Positions 24,456 through 34,914 of a DNA stretch of 64,000 nt are shown one piece after another. How positions within the stretch are numbered: position 1 is the stretch's first letter; every line of letters begins with the position of its first letter. The stretch is taken from assembly GCA_033085395.1 (NCBI GenBank), contig JANQBS010000223.1, forward strand, positions 1 to 64,000, written 5' to 3'. The notes below the pieces were generated by a model, which worked only from the letters and a program-made list of their open reading frames with translations, was not told the origin of the DNA and made no database searches. Source of the DNA: Xanthoparmelia taractica. Taxonomy: Eukaryota > Ascomycota > Lecanoromycetes > Lecanorales > Parmeliaceae. Made by a program: the position numbers and the translations under genes.

Positions 24456-24504
24456 CAACTCCACTCGGGACAGTCCCCCCCCCAATAGTCCCCCTTCATA
24501 CTAA
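24456..24504 (+). repeat. MULE left terminal inverted repeat
   Basis: Matches the reverse complement of 30162-30208 with a few differences in the C-tract. Confidence 0.8.
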
Positions 24505-25644
24505 TTTAACCCTAGCGGGTATACCCGATAAGGGTTCTACTCCCCCTCATTAATTGATTTTTGATCTAATTATTCTAGAATAAAAACTTCGTAATCGTTC
24601 AATTAACTAACTAATATTCTTCTTTCTAGACTTTATTATCTTCGTCTACTTTTTCATTAGCGTCTCTCTACGCTTAATAGCTTATTATATCTTAAGATTC
24701 GCGTTATAATCTTTTTAAGACTTTAATTCAATCTATTTAAAAAACTTAGTTATTAATTCTTATTTAACTCTAATTATTATAAAGCGAGTGAATTTCTTTA
24801 AGATTAAATTTAAATTCTTAAAAAGAATATATCTCTTTTACTATTTATAACGATTAAATTATTTTATAAGAAAAAATACTTTTATAGCTAATACGAAAGA
24901 AAGAAAGAGAAAATTATTAAAATTAACTTAATTATTTAGTAATAATTCGAATTATAATAAATTTAAGATATTAATACGATCTTTAGAAGATAATAAATTA
25001 AGATTCTAAATAAGCTAAATGCTTAAATATTAAATATCGCTATCGTTATTATTAGAGAAAATATTATTAAAATTAATAATCTTTTTTCGAGATATATCTT
25101 TATATTCTTTAAATTAATTTTATTATAAAGTAAAGACGAATATTTAATTAATCTTAATAAGCTTCGTATATCTTCTTTTTCTTTCTTCTTTAATTTCTTC
25201 TACTCGAACTTAAGAATAAATTATTATATCTTTAATATTAATAATCTCACATTTAATAAGTACTCGTCTTTAATTATTATTTTTCTTATACGTTAGATTT
25301 TAATTAGTTTTCTAAGTTATAGTAAATAAATTAGATAAAATAATCTTAAATCTCTTATACTTATTAATCTATACTCTTTTTATCTTCTAAATAGTTTTAA
25401 TTATATTTTAAGCGAATTTCTTAGCGCGATAATTCTTAGAAATCTTCTTATAAAGTTTATAGATCTTAAATATATTTATTTTTAAATAGATTTAGTTCTC
25501 GGCGATTATATCTTAATAATATAAATATTAACGAAGTTTTATAATTATTCTCGCTATCTAATTAGCTATCGAATTAATTTTAAATATTATTAATATCGAT
25601 TACAATAGCGTATATAGCTACTATAACGCTGGAATTAAAGATTA

Positions 25645-25804
25645 TGTGAGGGCGCTTTCCAATTGTACCATAGGGTCAAAAATATGACTCATGGGTTCGG
25701 GTGCCGCGCTTTATACGAAGGCGCACCCTATTTGCCCATATGAAGCCCATACGGCGTACCCGGGACCCCACACTAGTACCCATATGGCTTCGTACAGCCT
25801 AACA
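25645..25804 (-). repeat. solo LTR, family 1 copy A (160 bp)
   Basis: On the minus strand it starts TGTTAGGCTGTACGAAGCC and ends ...CCCTCACA, flanked by a 5-bp TSD, GATTA (25640-25644) and GATTG (25805-25809), one RIP-type change apart. A second copy lies in the other orientation at 33169-33318. GC is normal although the surroundings are RIP-degraded. Confidence 0.75.
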
Positions 25805-25820
25805 GATTGTTTATTAATTT

Positions 25821-26160
25821 TGTCAAAAAGTAAATATTAGAAAATACTTAATTCTCTATTTATATTTTATTTCAACACGACTCTTAAAGAGAGAAGTGAG
25901 AATTTTTAAATCATGGCTTTTGTTTGCGGAAGCTAAGTGCGTAGTTGATCAGCGTGTCGCGGTTTTGTCACCCAGTTTTGGTGTGATTAGTGCGACAGCC
26001 GGATTCGAACCGCGACCCTTGTTTTGCAGGGCGGAATTCTGCCGGGGTTATTTCCGGATACTTTCCCACTCGGCTAACCGGGCTCCTAACCGGGCTTATA
26101 ACCTGTCAAAAAGTGAATATTAGAAAATACTTAATTCTCTATTTATATTTTATTTCAATA
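25821..26160 (-). mobile_element. miniature LTR retrotransposon (TRIM/SMART-like), 340 bp
   Basis: Two 57-bp direct repeats (25821-25877, 26104-26160) with TG...CA-type ends, RIP-altered in one copy, flank a 226-bp interior. The whole has a perfect 5-bp TSD, AATTT (25816-25820, 26161-26165). On the minus strand the sequence immediately after the first repeat is GGTTATAAGCCCGG, one change from the complement of the initiator tRNA-Met anticodon arm, the same primer-site type as in the Copia element at 18,570. There is no coding capacity. These are the defining traits of terminal-repeat retrotransposons in miniature. The interior also carries pol III-like A and B boxes (see next entry). Confidence 0.75.
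25993..26086 (-). other. tRNA-like segment with A-box and B-box inside the miniature LTR element
   Basis: On the minus strand TTAGCCGAGTGGG matches the tRNA A-box and, 53 nt on, GGTTCGAATCC is a perfect B-box, a spacing like that of tRNA-Leu or tRNA-Ser genes. The acceptor stem and T-stem do not pair properly, so it is not a functional tRNA. It is either a captured, decayed tRNA or a tRNA-derived segment. Confidence 0.4.
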
Positions 26161-27466
26161 AATTTACTATAATTTTCGAAGTCTTAATAAGCTATCTCGA
26201 ATATAGTAGAGAGAGTGAAATAGGATTATTCGTAACAATAGCGCGATATAGTTAAAATTTATTTATTAGATCGTATCGTTTAAATAGAGAATATAACTTT
26301 TTATATTTATTCTCTAAAGATTCTTAAGAGACTCTATCTTAAACGTTTAAAATTTATTTCTTTACGACGATTAACTCTCTATAAATAAGTTTAATTATCT
26401 TATAAATTATTTAATTTATTAGATTATCGAAGAAGAATCTATTAGCGTAGATATTATAAGAATTATTTCTCTTCTAACGTTTTAAATTATATTTATACTT
26501 ATAAACTATCTTATTTATTTTCTCGACAATCTTTTTAATTAATTAATCAATAGACGTATATTAATTAATAAAATTCTTAATTATTAAATAATAATTCTCG
26601 CCTCGTTAAATAAAACTATATTCTAGATTTAATAACTCTCTAACGTACGTTGCTACGAGTTAATATTTTTATCTCTAATAGAACTTAATTAGATAATTCT
26701 ATTTATTTTAAAGTAGCTAATTAAGTAATAGATTCCGATTTCGCTTTAAATTAATATATATCTTAAACTTAACTTATTTTTATATTAAATTAGCAAGTAT
26801 CTTTCTAATTTCAAGTGAATATTTCTCGCGAATAAGTCTCTTCTTAATAATCTTAATTGTATACTAGTTATATAGTTAAAGTAAAATAGTTAATTTTTAG
26901 ATTATCTATATTCTCGTTTAAATTATTTTATCTTATTAATTCGTTAAAAGAGTTAATATAATAATTCTTTTCTTAATTATTATTACTATTAATCTCGTAA
27001 TAAAGTTATTTGATAATATTACGAGATCTCTATAGTTTTTATAGAAGAATAAGTCTCTTATATATTAATATATAAATATAAAGATCTTAGTAAACTCTAA
27101 CTCGATAAAATATTATATAATCGAAATACTTCTTAGAGTATTAATTACGTAACGAGTATTAATAGAGATAGACTATTCTTATTTATATTAAGAGTAATAT
27201 TAATAATAATTACAAAATAATTAATAAATTATCTCGTAGAGCGAATTTACTTAGAACTCGTAAAGAAGAAGAACTTTACTTTCTATAATCGTCTAATATT
27301 TTTTATAATTATATATCTTTTCTTAATTTGAATCTTAAATTCTTTAATTTCAAGAATATATAAGATATATAATAGTTTCTTTTAGAATATTCTTTTTTAA
27401 TCTCTATCGCGAAGATTATAGTACTTTTAAGATATACGTTTTAATTCTTTATTCTTTATAACTCTA

Positions 27467-29231
27467 TGAAGATCTGCACGTAAAGTTCTGAATATGCGCT
27501 AAAAAGCTTGTCATGCTTGGTAATATTAAAAATATTAACATTTTACATATTTTCGATATTTGCGACATCAATGCGGTGCATATATAATATATAGTAGCGA
27601 TGTCAATGCTCTATATATGAGGTATATACATACGAAGTGCATGCATTATAGCGATGTTACAGATATATATAGTAATAATGTTAATGCTAAGTATATTATC
27701 GTAATGGGAGAAAAGAAGAAGAATATTATAGATCTTTTAATAGAAGAAGAATTCTTAGTAGATTACAAAAAATAGTCTTCTCTAGAATCTTAAGTTCTTA
27801 TAAGTATATTTAATACTTAGAGTATTAATTATAATAGTGAAATTAGACTTTAAGTACTTGCTTTAGCCGAAGCTAAAATTACTATTAAAATTATTACTAT
27901 AGTGACTAAAATATTTCGTTATACTATTAGTCGTTTTTAGAAATAAGTTCGAGATAGAGAATATAATTCAAATATCTTTAAAAAGTTGTTATTATTCTAT
28001 ATTATAGATGTTCTAAGATCTAGTCGTTTTAGAGTTATTGTATTTAACTTGAAGAGTACTATCTTAATCGTTATACGAAAGAATCGCTATAATCGTGAAA
28101 AGATCTCTTTTATATTAGTCGCTAAGTAAGAAATCTACTCGATAATAATTCTAAAGATTCTCAAGAAGAATAACTTTCGGCCCTATAAGATTATTAAGAA
28201 ATTATCTCTTACGAAGATTATAATAAAAGCTCGATATTAATTTACTTTACGATATCAAGACTAAATTATCGAGAACTAAAAAAACGTGATCTAAAGTAAC
28301 AAAATAAGAGTGATCTTGAACTCTCGATGAGGGAGAGTGCGAGTATAGCGATAATCTCACGAAATCTTTATCAAATTCGCTATTCGTCGTCGTTTTATAG
28401 AAGCTATAAAATTTATATTCTAAGACTATTTTTTCTACGATAAGAAGAGATCTTATTACATCTGAAAGGTCGAAATAGTTAAAGAAAAGAAGATATATAT
28501 CGAGGATCTCGAGCGTATTAATAAAGCTTTGAAATAGTAATAAGACGTAAGTCTAAGTGATATTTTACTGCAAAGATTAAAAAAATTATTTTTAAGAAGA
28601 AGAAAGAGAAAATTATATAATATTGATATTAAAAGAAGATTTATATTTCTTAATATTCTCGAGTTTCTTCGCTTATTAGACTTAGATTCTTATTTTAAAG
28701 CTTCTGAAATTCGCTTAGAAATGTAAATTAAATAGATTTCAAACTATTATCATGAAAGATAAGATCTCGATATATACCTCTAGATATTAAAAGCCAGTCT
28801 TTATATCCCTAGATATTCTTCGAATATTATAATGCGATAATTCTCTAGATCTAAATATAATTAAGCTATACTAACTCTAAATAAAGCGTTAAACTACTTA
28901 AAAAAACGTATTAAAAACTCGAAAGAAAATCGAATAGATATAAACTCTTTATTGAAAAGTAAAGCTTATATAGAAGAGGATTTAGAAATAAATAGAGCGA
29001 ATATCTCGATATATTACCGAGGCTATTTATCTACGAGGGGGTAACGAGTATAGAGAGGGTCGTGAGAGAGATAATATACGATCGTATAACTCGATCGAGC
29101 GTGCGAATAATTATATTCGTAGCTACATGAAGAATAAGTACTAGAAAAATAAAGCTATTCAAGAACATTATCAAATGCCAAGCATGCCAAGCTTTTTAGC
29201 GCATGTTCAGGACTTTACGTGCAGATCTTCG
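27467..29231 (+). mobile_element. Tc1/mariner-type DNA transposon, RIP-degraded
   Basis: Inverted ends YGAAGATCTGCACGTAAAG... (about 55 bp conserved) are flanked by TA on both sides (27465-27466, 29232-29233); total 1,765 bp, the usual size of fungal Tc1-like elements. In the plus-strand frame near 28,240-28,365 the residues KNVI-stop-SNKIRVILNSR and GRVRV are a RIP-altered version of the DDE_3 transposase signature in which W, D and E have become stop, N and K. The element sits inside the MULE. Confidence 0.8.
27830..29060 (+). pseudogene. Tc1-like (DDE_3) transposase relic
   Basis: Stop-filled frame inside the Tc1-like element. The recognisable order is a helix-turn-helix-like start, the first catalytic Asp region (about 28,250-28,300) and a downstream FFYDKK and IEDLERINKALK segment near 28,430-28,530. 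All changes are of the C-to-T or G-to-A kind expected from RIP. Confidence 0.6.
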
Positions 29232-29529
29232 TACAAGTCTCTTTAAACGATATTATTAATATTATAAAATCTCGTATTTATTCTTTAATATTAGATCTAT
29301 TAGAATTTTAATAATAATACTTAATTAGTTAAAAAGAATCTTTTATTATATTATAATTATAATTATTATTAATTATATTAATTTATCACTTGATATCTCT
29401 TTTATAGTAGCGAACTTTAATCTTATATAAATAGAAGTTATAGTTAATATGCGTATAGAATCGTTATCGAGTCTTCTTAGTTAATTTATAAGTATTTCGA
29501 GTCTTCTTTCCTTAACGAGAGTACTTGAT

Positions 29530-29832
29530 TTTGTTGAAATTTGACCCCCAATATTGGTGCAGGGATCATTCCCAGCCTTCTCGCGGCAGTCGCTTGACCA
29601 GCCACCTAATTTATATATTAAATAGTTCTGTTCCAGGGGAGTGTTGGAAAATAATCAATTATTCTTTCTATATTTTTCGATAGATTTATTGAATTTCACG
29701 CTTCTTATACTCGTTATAATCGAATACCATAGCGAAGCTTTAGAAATAAGATTATCCTTTTATTCAAAGAATAGCTATATTCTTATTATTAAATATCTCG
29801 TTAATTATAGAAAAACGCTTATGATTAACTAA
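29530..29832 (+). repeat. possible Copia 3' end relic (polypurine tract and LTR start)
   Basis: CCAGGGGAG followed at 29642 by TGTTGGAAAATAATC has the form of a polypurine tract and Copia-type LTR start. No partner LTR was found and the far end cannot be placed, so this is a fragment at best. The preceding 100 bases have normal GC. Confidence 0.3.
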
Positions 29833-30161
29833 AAATATAACGAATATACGTCTTTTCTTATTTATAATAGACGTAATATAATTAGAAGTATTTATAGTAA
29901 ACGAATATAAAAGAGATTAAATATTTTAAATTAACTAAATTAATAAATTAAGTGAATTTTCATAAATAATTAAGAGGTAGAAGAAGAAGAACTAATTTAG
30001 ATGAGTTCTAAGATAGTCGATATCGGGACTCTCTTAAAGCCTGATGCTTTTATAAATAATACGATAGGTCGACGCGGGCCTTCATCAATTTTTGATGCAG
30101 GGTTTACCTAAATGCGATATAGTCTAAAGCTAGTCAGTAGATTATGCGCCGAGAGGCTTAT

Positions 30162-30208
30162 TTAGCGTGAAAGGGGACTGTGGAGGGGGACTGTCCCGAG
30201 TGGAGTTG
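30162..30208 (-). repeat. MULE right terminal inverted repeat
   Basis: Ends ...GACTGTCCCGAGTGGAGTTG, the inverse of the left end, directly before the TSD GCCATGGAT. Confidence 0.8.
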
Positions 30209-30217
30209 GCCATGGAT

Positions 30218-31324
30218 CATGACGAAAAAACGTCTGTGCATAAAGGGAACATGGCGTGACCTCTCCGGCATGCATATCACATTATTCTATTGTCTTTGTT
30301 TGTTACATTTACAGTTCGATGGAATGCTTCAAGGCATTGCTGCCCATGGGCCGCAATCATTCATAATCTTCGTCCTTGTCTCTGTATTAACTAGGTTCTC
30401 GCGCTTAGAAGCAGCTTTCACATTGTTGCGTGCGCCTTCTTTCCTCCCTTCCACTTCACTACACTCCGCTTCACTCCTTTCCTTCACTGATTGCATTTTC
30501 GATTCCAGCCTGCGCGAATAAATACTATCGCTACTCTGGCTGAAAGCATGCATACCTCTTCTTCTCTTCTTCTCTTCTCGTCTCTTCTCGTCTCTCCGCT
30601 TATCCTAGTTGGGCTTAGCTCAGCTCAGCGCGGAGTCAGGGAGATTAGGGTTTGAAGCTCTGTCCGTGCGGTCCGGTGCTTTGAGATGGGATTTCTAGGT
30701 TGGCAGGGCGGGAGGGAGGGATCGGTGCCGTGGGTTGGAGTGTGAAGTACCTTGAGGGTGGTAGATGAGAGTCTAGGGAATGGAGGAATCGTGTGGGGGA
30801 GGGGAATGGGATGGGGATGAGGGGTGTGAGTGAGATGTGGCGAGGTGGGCGGGATCGGTGGGATATGAGGGGGGATTGTGATGCTGTGGTGGCGGGGGAG
30901 AAGGAATGAGGGGACGATGGATTTGGATACTGGGCGAGAAGGGTGGATGGAGGGAGGCTATCTCAATGGAACGCTGGTGAAAGGGTTTGATGGAATGGCG
31001 GTAAAGTAGGCGGTTAGTTCTAGGAGGAAGGGGGTCTTTTTTTTTCTCTTTTTTTTCGCACAGTTGAAACGAGGCGGGGTTGAGAACAGCTACAGGACTC
31101 AGATTCATGAGGTAGCATGGGTTGACGAGAACTTGGTGCAGACAACAGTTTGGTACAATAAGGGGGAGGCAAGTCAATGTGAAGATGATTTTAGTAGGGC
31201 GCCTGTAGATCTTGGTCACATGACACTTGGCACATATTAAAAATGGGTGGTGCGGCTCGCGTCGGGCCGGCTTCTCTAAGGCTCCTTCTTCCATGAGGCT
31301 GGTTGCTCCTTCCATTTGATGATA
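30218..31324. other. unmutated spacer with CT-rich microsatellite
   Basis: Normal GC between two transposons. It contains a TCTTC-type simple repeat (about 30,556-30,600) and purine-rich low-complexity sequence (30,700-30,960). A long frame (30,773-31,336, minus) is Pro/His/Ser low-complexity and judged not coding. Confidence 0.45.
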
Positions 31325-31333
31325 TATCAATAC

Positions 31334-32159
31334 CAAACAGTCCCCCTCCCATAGTCCCCCGTCGCTCTAAATAAGCCTCCCGCAGGCTAGGCTTCAGCCT
31401 TTACCAAAAATGGGTTGGTCCCACATCAAAATTCGATAAGCGAGTGCGCAAGCACTCTGGGAGAAATTTCAACATGCCCAAATATCTTCGCATGCCTTTA
31501 TGAATATTAACACACACACACAAAGTCCTCCCGTTGATCTACCTCTCTTATAGTTCACTTAGTATAAGTACACTCGAGTATACTACGTCCGTTGCAGACA
31601 AGAAAAGACGTATATTTGCTATCTTCTCAGCTATCTATAAGCTTGCTTCGATTAACGATAAGGTCTTTTCTAATAAGAAGGCGGCTATTCTTCGCCTAAA
31701 AGACTAATCCTACTATTAAGAATTTACTATAATACTCGATCATAACGAGCATAAGAAGCGTGAAATCCAATGAATACTATGCTCTCGTCAAGTACGAGAG
31801 AGAATTTAATAATTTAGAAGAGTTTGACCCTCTTTCTCTAATAACGCCGGCGATAGCGATAGCGATATTCAAGTTCTAGATACTTAGCCTATTCAGCAGT
31901 CTCAGTAATCCCTAAGTTTAGCGATATTCGAACAGTCTAATTTCGCCCATATCGATAATTTTAACGATAAATAGCCCTTATTAAAACTCCCTCCACCTCT
32001 TATAAAGTAATCGAATCGCTTTAGCCAGCAGCGAGCACTCGCTTACCGAATTTTAATGCGGGACCAACCCATTTTTGATAAAGACTAAAGCCTAGCCTAC
32101 GGGAGGCTTATTTAGAGCGACGGGGGACTGTGAAAGAAGAACTGTCCGCAGTTAAGTTG
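31334..32159. mobile_element. small MULE-family element (826 bp), non-autonomous
   Basis: It shares the terminal ACAGTCCCCC...GTCCCC motif with the MULE at 24,456 and continues into inverted repeats of about 115-129 bp (31334-31448; 32031-32159), flanked by a perfect 9-bp TSD, TATCAATAC (31325-31333, 32160-32168). The left terminus lacks about 11 bases present in the right. The interior is RIP-altered but partly readable as the 3' end of a protein. Confidence 0.82.
31770..32088 (+). pseudogene. RIP-altered coding remnant carried inside the small MULE
   Basis: One frame reads NNAGDSDSDIQVLDT, then IFEQSNFAHIDNFND and RALAYRILMRDQPIFDKD, interrupted only by TAG/TAA codons where CAG/CAA (Gln) would fit, as RIP produces. 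It runs into the right inverted repeat before ending. This could be a transposon-encoded C-terminus or a captured host segment; the family is not recognised. Confidence 0.4.
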
Positions 32160-32235
32160 TATCAATACTAACTATATGGCTAGATGAATTATCATGAGGC
32201 ATGTATGTCGCTCTAAAAGAGAAGGCCGTAATAAC

Positions 32236-32325
32236 GGGAAGTCCTGGGGACGTAGAATAGGGGCGCAGCGCAGGATTCGGCTAACTTGCCTTGCTACTCA
32301 AATTTGTATGGTAGCCCCATCAAAA
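32236..32325 (+). repeat. left TIR of the 11.9-kb element
   Basis: Inverted match to 44040-44133; roughly three quarters of positions agree, mostly differing by transitions. Confidence 0.7.
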
Positions 32326-33168
32326 TAAGGATAGCTGGATAGAATATCTACAATATAGTGTCGCAATTATTTCATAAGGCCTATATGTGAATATATAACT
32401 TAATAAGTAGCTACTATATACTTATTTCTCGCTTTTAGGGAATTTCCTTAGTAAATAAACTATTTCTAGAATACGCTATTACTAAGACTTTCTCTTATTT
32501 ATATTCTTATTAGATACTAATTTCTACTTAGACTTCTTTTTAATTAATTATATAATAGACTAAAGTATAATATTTAACGTAAATTCTCGAGATCTCTTCT
32601 AAAATAGATTTTTATTTTATTCTTATATCTTCTTTTTCTTGATTAAACGATTAAATTTAAATTTTATAAATATTAATAAAGCGAAGAAAGAAGGCGAAAT
32701 AGCGAAGAACGTAGAAGTACTATTCTTACTTTCTTTAAATCGATCACGAGACTTCTAAGACTCTAAGATTAATTAAGTAATCGAAAGAGCTAGTTAAATA
32801 GTCGAGAGAGCTAGCTAAATAATCGAGAAAGGCGAAGAAAGACGAAGAGAAAGACGAAAAGTTAATAGAAGAGGAATCTAATAGATAGATCTTAATATCT
32901 ACTTCTCCCGCTTCTTCTACTATCGGGCCTCTCTTTTAGAGATCTCCGCAGTCGTTATTTTACATATACTAGTCTTATTATACTTTTTTTTCTTCTATAG
33001 AACTATTTAATTTATTTACTTAGTAGAAGATAAGATTAAAAGCTCGATTAAGATTCTCTAAAGATTCTTTTAAATTACTATATAACTACTTACAACGTTA
33101 ACTTGAAAAATCGTTAGCTAATTAGTTTACTAACGAGATAGCTTGTTATAAAGATCGTTTAGCTATAC

Positions 33169-33318
33169 TATTAGGCTATACGAAGCCGTACGGGTACCTG
33201 TGGGGTGCGCCGTATGGGCTTCATATGGGCAAATAGGGTGCGCCTTCTATGAAGCGCGGCACCCGAACTCATAAGTTATATTTTTAGCTTTATAGTACAA
33301 GTGAAAAGCGTTCTCACA
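33169..33318 (+). repeat. solo LTR, family 1 copy B (150 bp)
   Basis: Same repeat as 25645-25804 but in plus orientation, starting TATTAGGCTATACGAAGCC and ending ...TTCTCACA, with a perfect 5-bp TSD TATAC (33164-33168, 33319-33323). It is an island of normal GC inside RIP-degraded DNA. Confidence 0.78.
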
Positions 33319-34686
33319 TATACGAAGATCTTTAAATATCTATTTTTAATCTTATCTCGAAAGATCGATAAATCTATATTAGATAAATGAAGAGTCTCGT
33401 CGAAATAGCGAGATATAAAGATTCTAAAAGTCGAAATATCGTCTATTTATTAACGAAGATAAAATAATAACTAAGAAATAAGAAATTCTTTATTATATAC
33501 TTGAAATAGAAGATATCTATAAGAAAGTAGATATCTAACTCTTCTTCTTCTTAATAAGCTTCTTAATTATTATTTACTTAAGATTAACACTCTCGATAGC
33601 AAATATCGTAATCTTTTTAATCACGATATAAGAGACTATAAAATTAATAACCCTAGATCGCTTAGTGCGCGATTTCGTAATCTTTAGTCGAAGATTCTTA
33701 TATTAGAGTCTAAATGTTATTTATATCGTCTTAACTACGTTCTTTAAAATCGTCTATAAATTTATAATAATCTTATGAATAGAATATATACTCTCGTTAC
33801 GCTAAGTGAAGAAATAATCTAGATTATAATAATTTCTAATATAGTAGATTATTATATTTAACTTCTTTAAGTATTAGTACTCCTAAAAGTACGTCTAATT
33901 CGTCTTATATAGTAGATTTAATAAATAATCGCGATTCTCTTATAATATCACAAAATTAGATAATTAAATTTAATTTTAGATCGTATTAGAAATATTCTCT
34001 CTTCTTTTATAAAAATAGTCTCGCTTAGATTAATTAACTCTAATTCGAATATTTTAAATAATATATTACATATATAGCTATAGTTAATAATTAGAGAGTA
34101 TAAGAGAAAGAGAAGTAATAAAATCTTTAACTTAATCTAAAATATTAACTATAGACGAATTGCAATCGTTTTAAATAAGTTCTTTATAGATATTAAAGAA
34201 GTAGTTATAGAATATTTACAATTTCTAAATAGAGAAGAAGAATACGACGAGAAATAATTAATTTATATTAATAACGCCAACGATTATAAATAGAAGTAAT
34301 TTATACGTATTCGTATTAAATATAGTATTATTCTAAATATAAAAATCGCTCGTAAATCTTTAAACTAATCTCTACTAATAATAATTAAATAAAACGATTT
34401 ATTAAAGTACTCTCTTAATAGGAATTCTAAGCTTATTCTTAATAGATATATAGCGAACTTTAGCTATAAAATTTAAATTATCTAGATACTTTAATAGTCT
34501 AATAAGAATCTTATCACGAGATCGAGTAGTAAAGAATATTAAATTATAATATTTCTTCTTTTTAATATAAAATACTTCGTCTAATTTCTTAGACGTATTT
34601 TTTAAAATACGTATAAATTATTTATAGATAAATTCGAAGAAACGATAGATTTTAGTAAGTAAAATAATCTTCGTATAGTCTAATTA

Positions 34687-34914
34687 TATTAGACTTGATC
34701 CTAGATTAGAGTCTTAGAGTTATATAGTAGTGTGAAATTAGAAAGATATATATTTCATATATAGATTGAATGATAAAATTAATTCTTAAGAAAGAAAGAA
34801 AGAAAACTTAGAAAGATCGCTTATTTAAGCTTGTCCGCCAAGGATTCGCTAAGTATACGTATATTAAGCGATTTAGGGTTTCCTCGCCTAGAACCTAAGA
34901 TCTTATTTCTAATA
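34687..34914 (-). repeat. Gypsy 3' LTR (228 bp)
   Basis: Direct repeat of 42402-42629; conserved core GATCGCTTATTTAAGCTT and TTTCCTCGCCTAG. Confidence 0.88.

Larger units (their letters stand above)
24456..30208. mobile_element. Mutator-like (MULE) element with nested insertions, RIP-degraded
   Basis: Inverted termini of about 48 bp begin CAACTCCACTCGGGACAGTC at both ends and are flanked by a perfect 9-bp TSD, GCCATGGAT (24447-24455 and 30209-30217). A 9-bp TSD with long inverted repeats is the mark of Mutator-like transposons. The interior is RIP-degraded, so no transposase can be read. The 5,753 bp include at least three later insertions: a solo LTR (25645-25804), a miniature LTR element (25821-26160) and a Tc1-like element (27467-29231). 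A smaller relative with the same terminal motif lies at 31334-32159. Confidence 0.8.

Noticed and set aside
25896..26172. Two overlapping short ORFs
   Set aside because: They lie inside the miniature LTR element and read through its primer site and tRNA-like segment.
27560..27775. 71-codon ORF with repeated Tyr/Ser/Asn-rich segments
   Set aside because: Lies within the degraded Tc1-like element upstream of its transposase relic; composed of tandem AT-rich micro-repeats.
30773..31336. 188-codon minus-strand ORF
   Set aside because: Low-complexity Pro/His/Ser composition from purine-rich repeats, no domain, and it overlaps the TSD and end of the small MULE.
31508..31522. CACACA run
   Set aside because: Too short to be an informative microsatellite; not a CRISPR or array.
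25645..33318. The 25.6-kb and 33.2-kb repeats as TIRs of one 7.7-kb transposon
   Set aside because: Each copy has its own different 5-bp TSD and TG...CA ends, and the interval crosses the mapped end of the MULE; they are separate solo LTRs.
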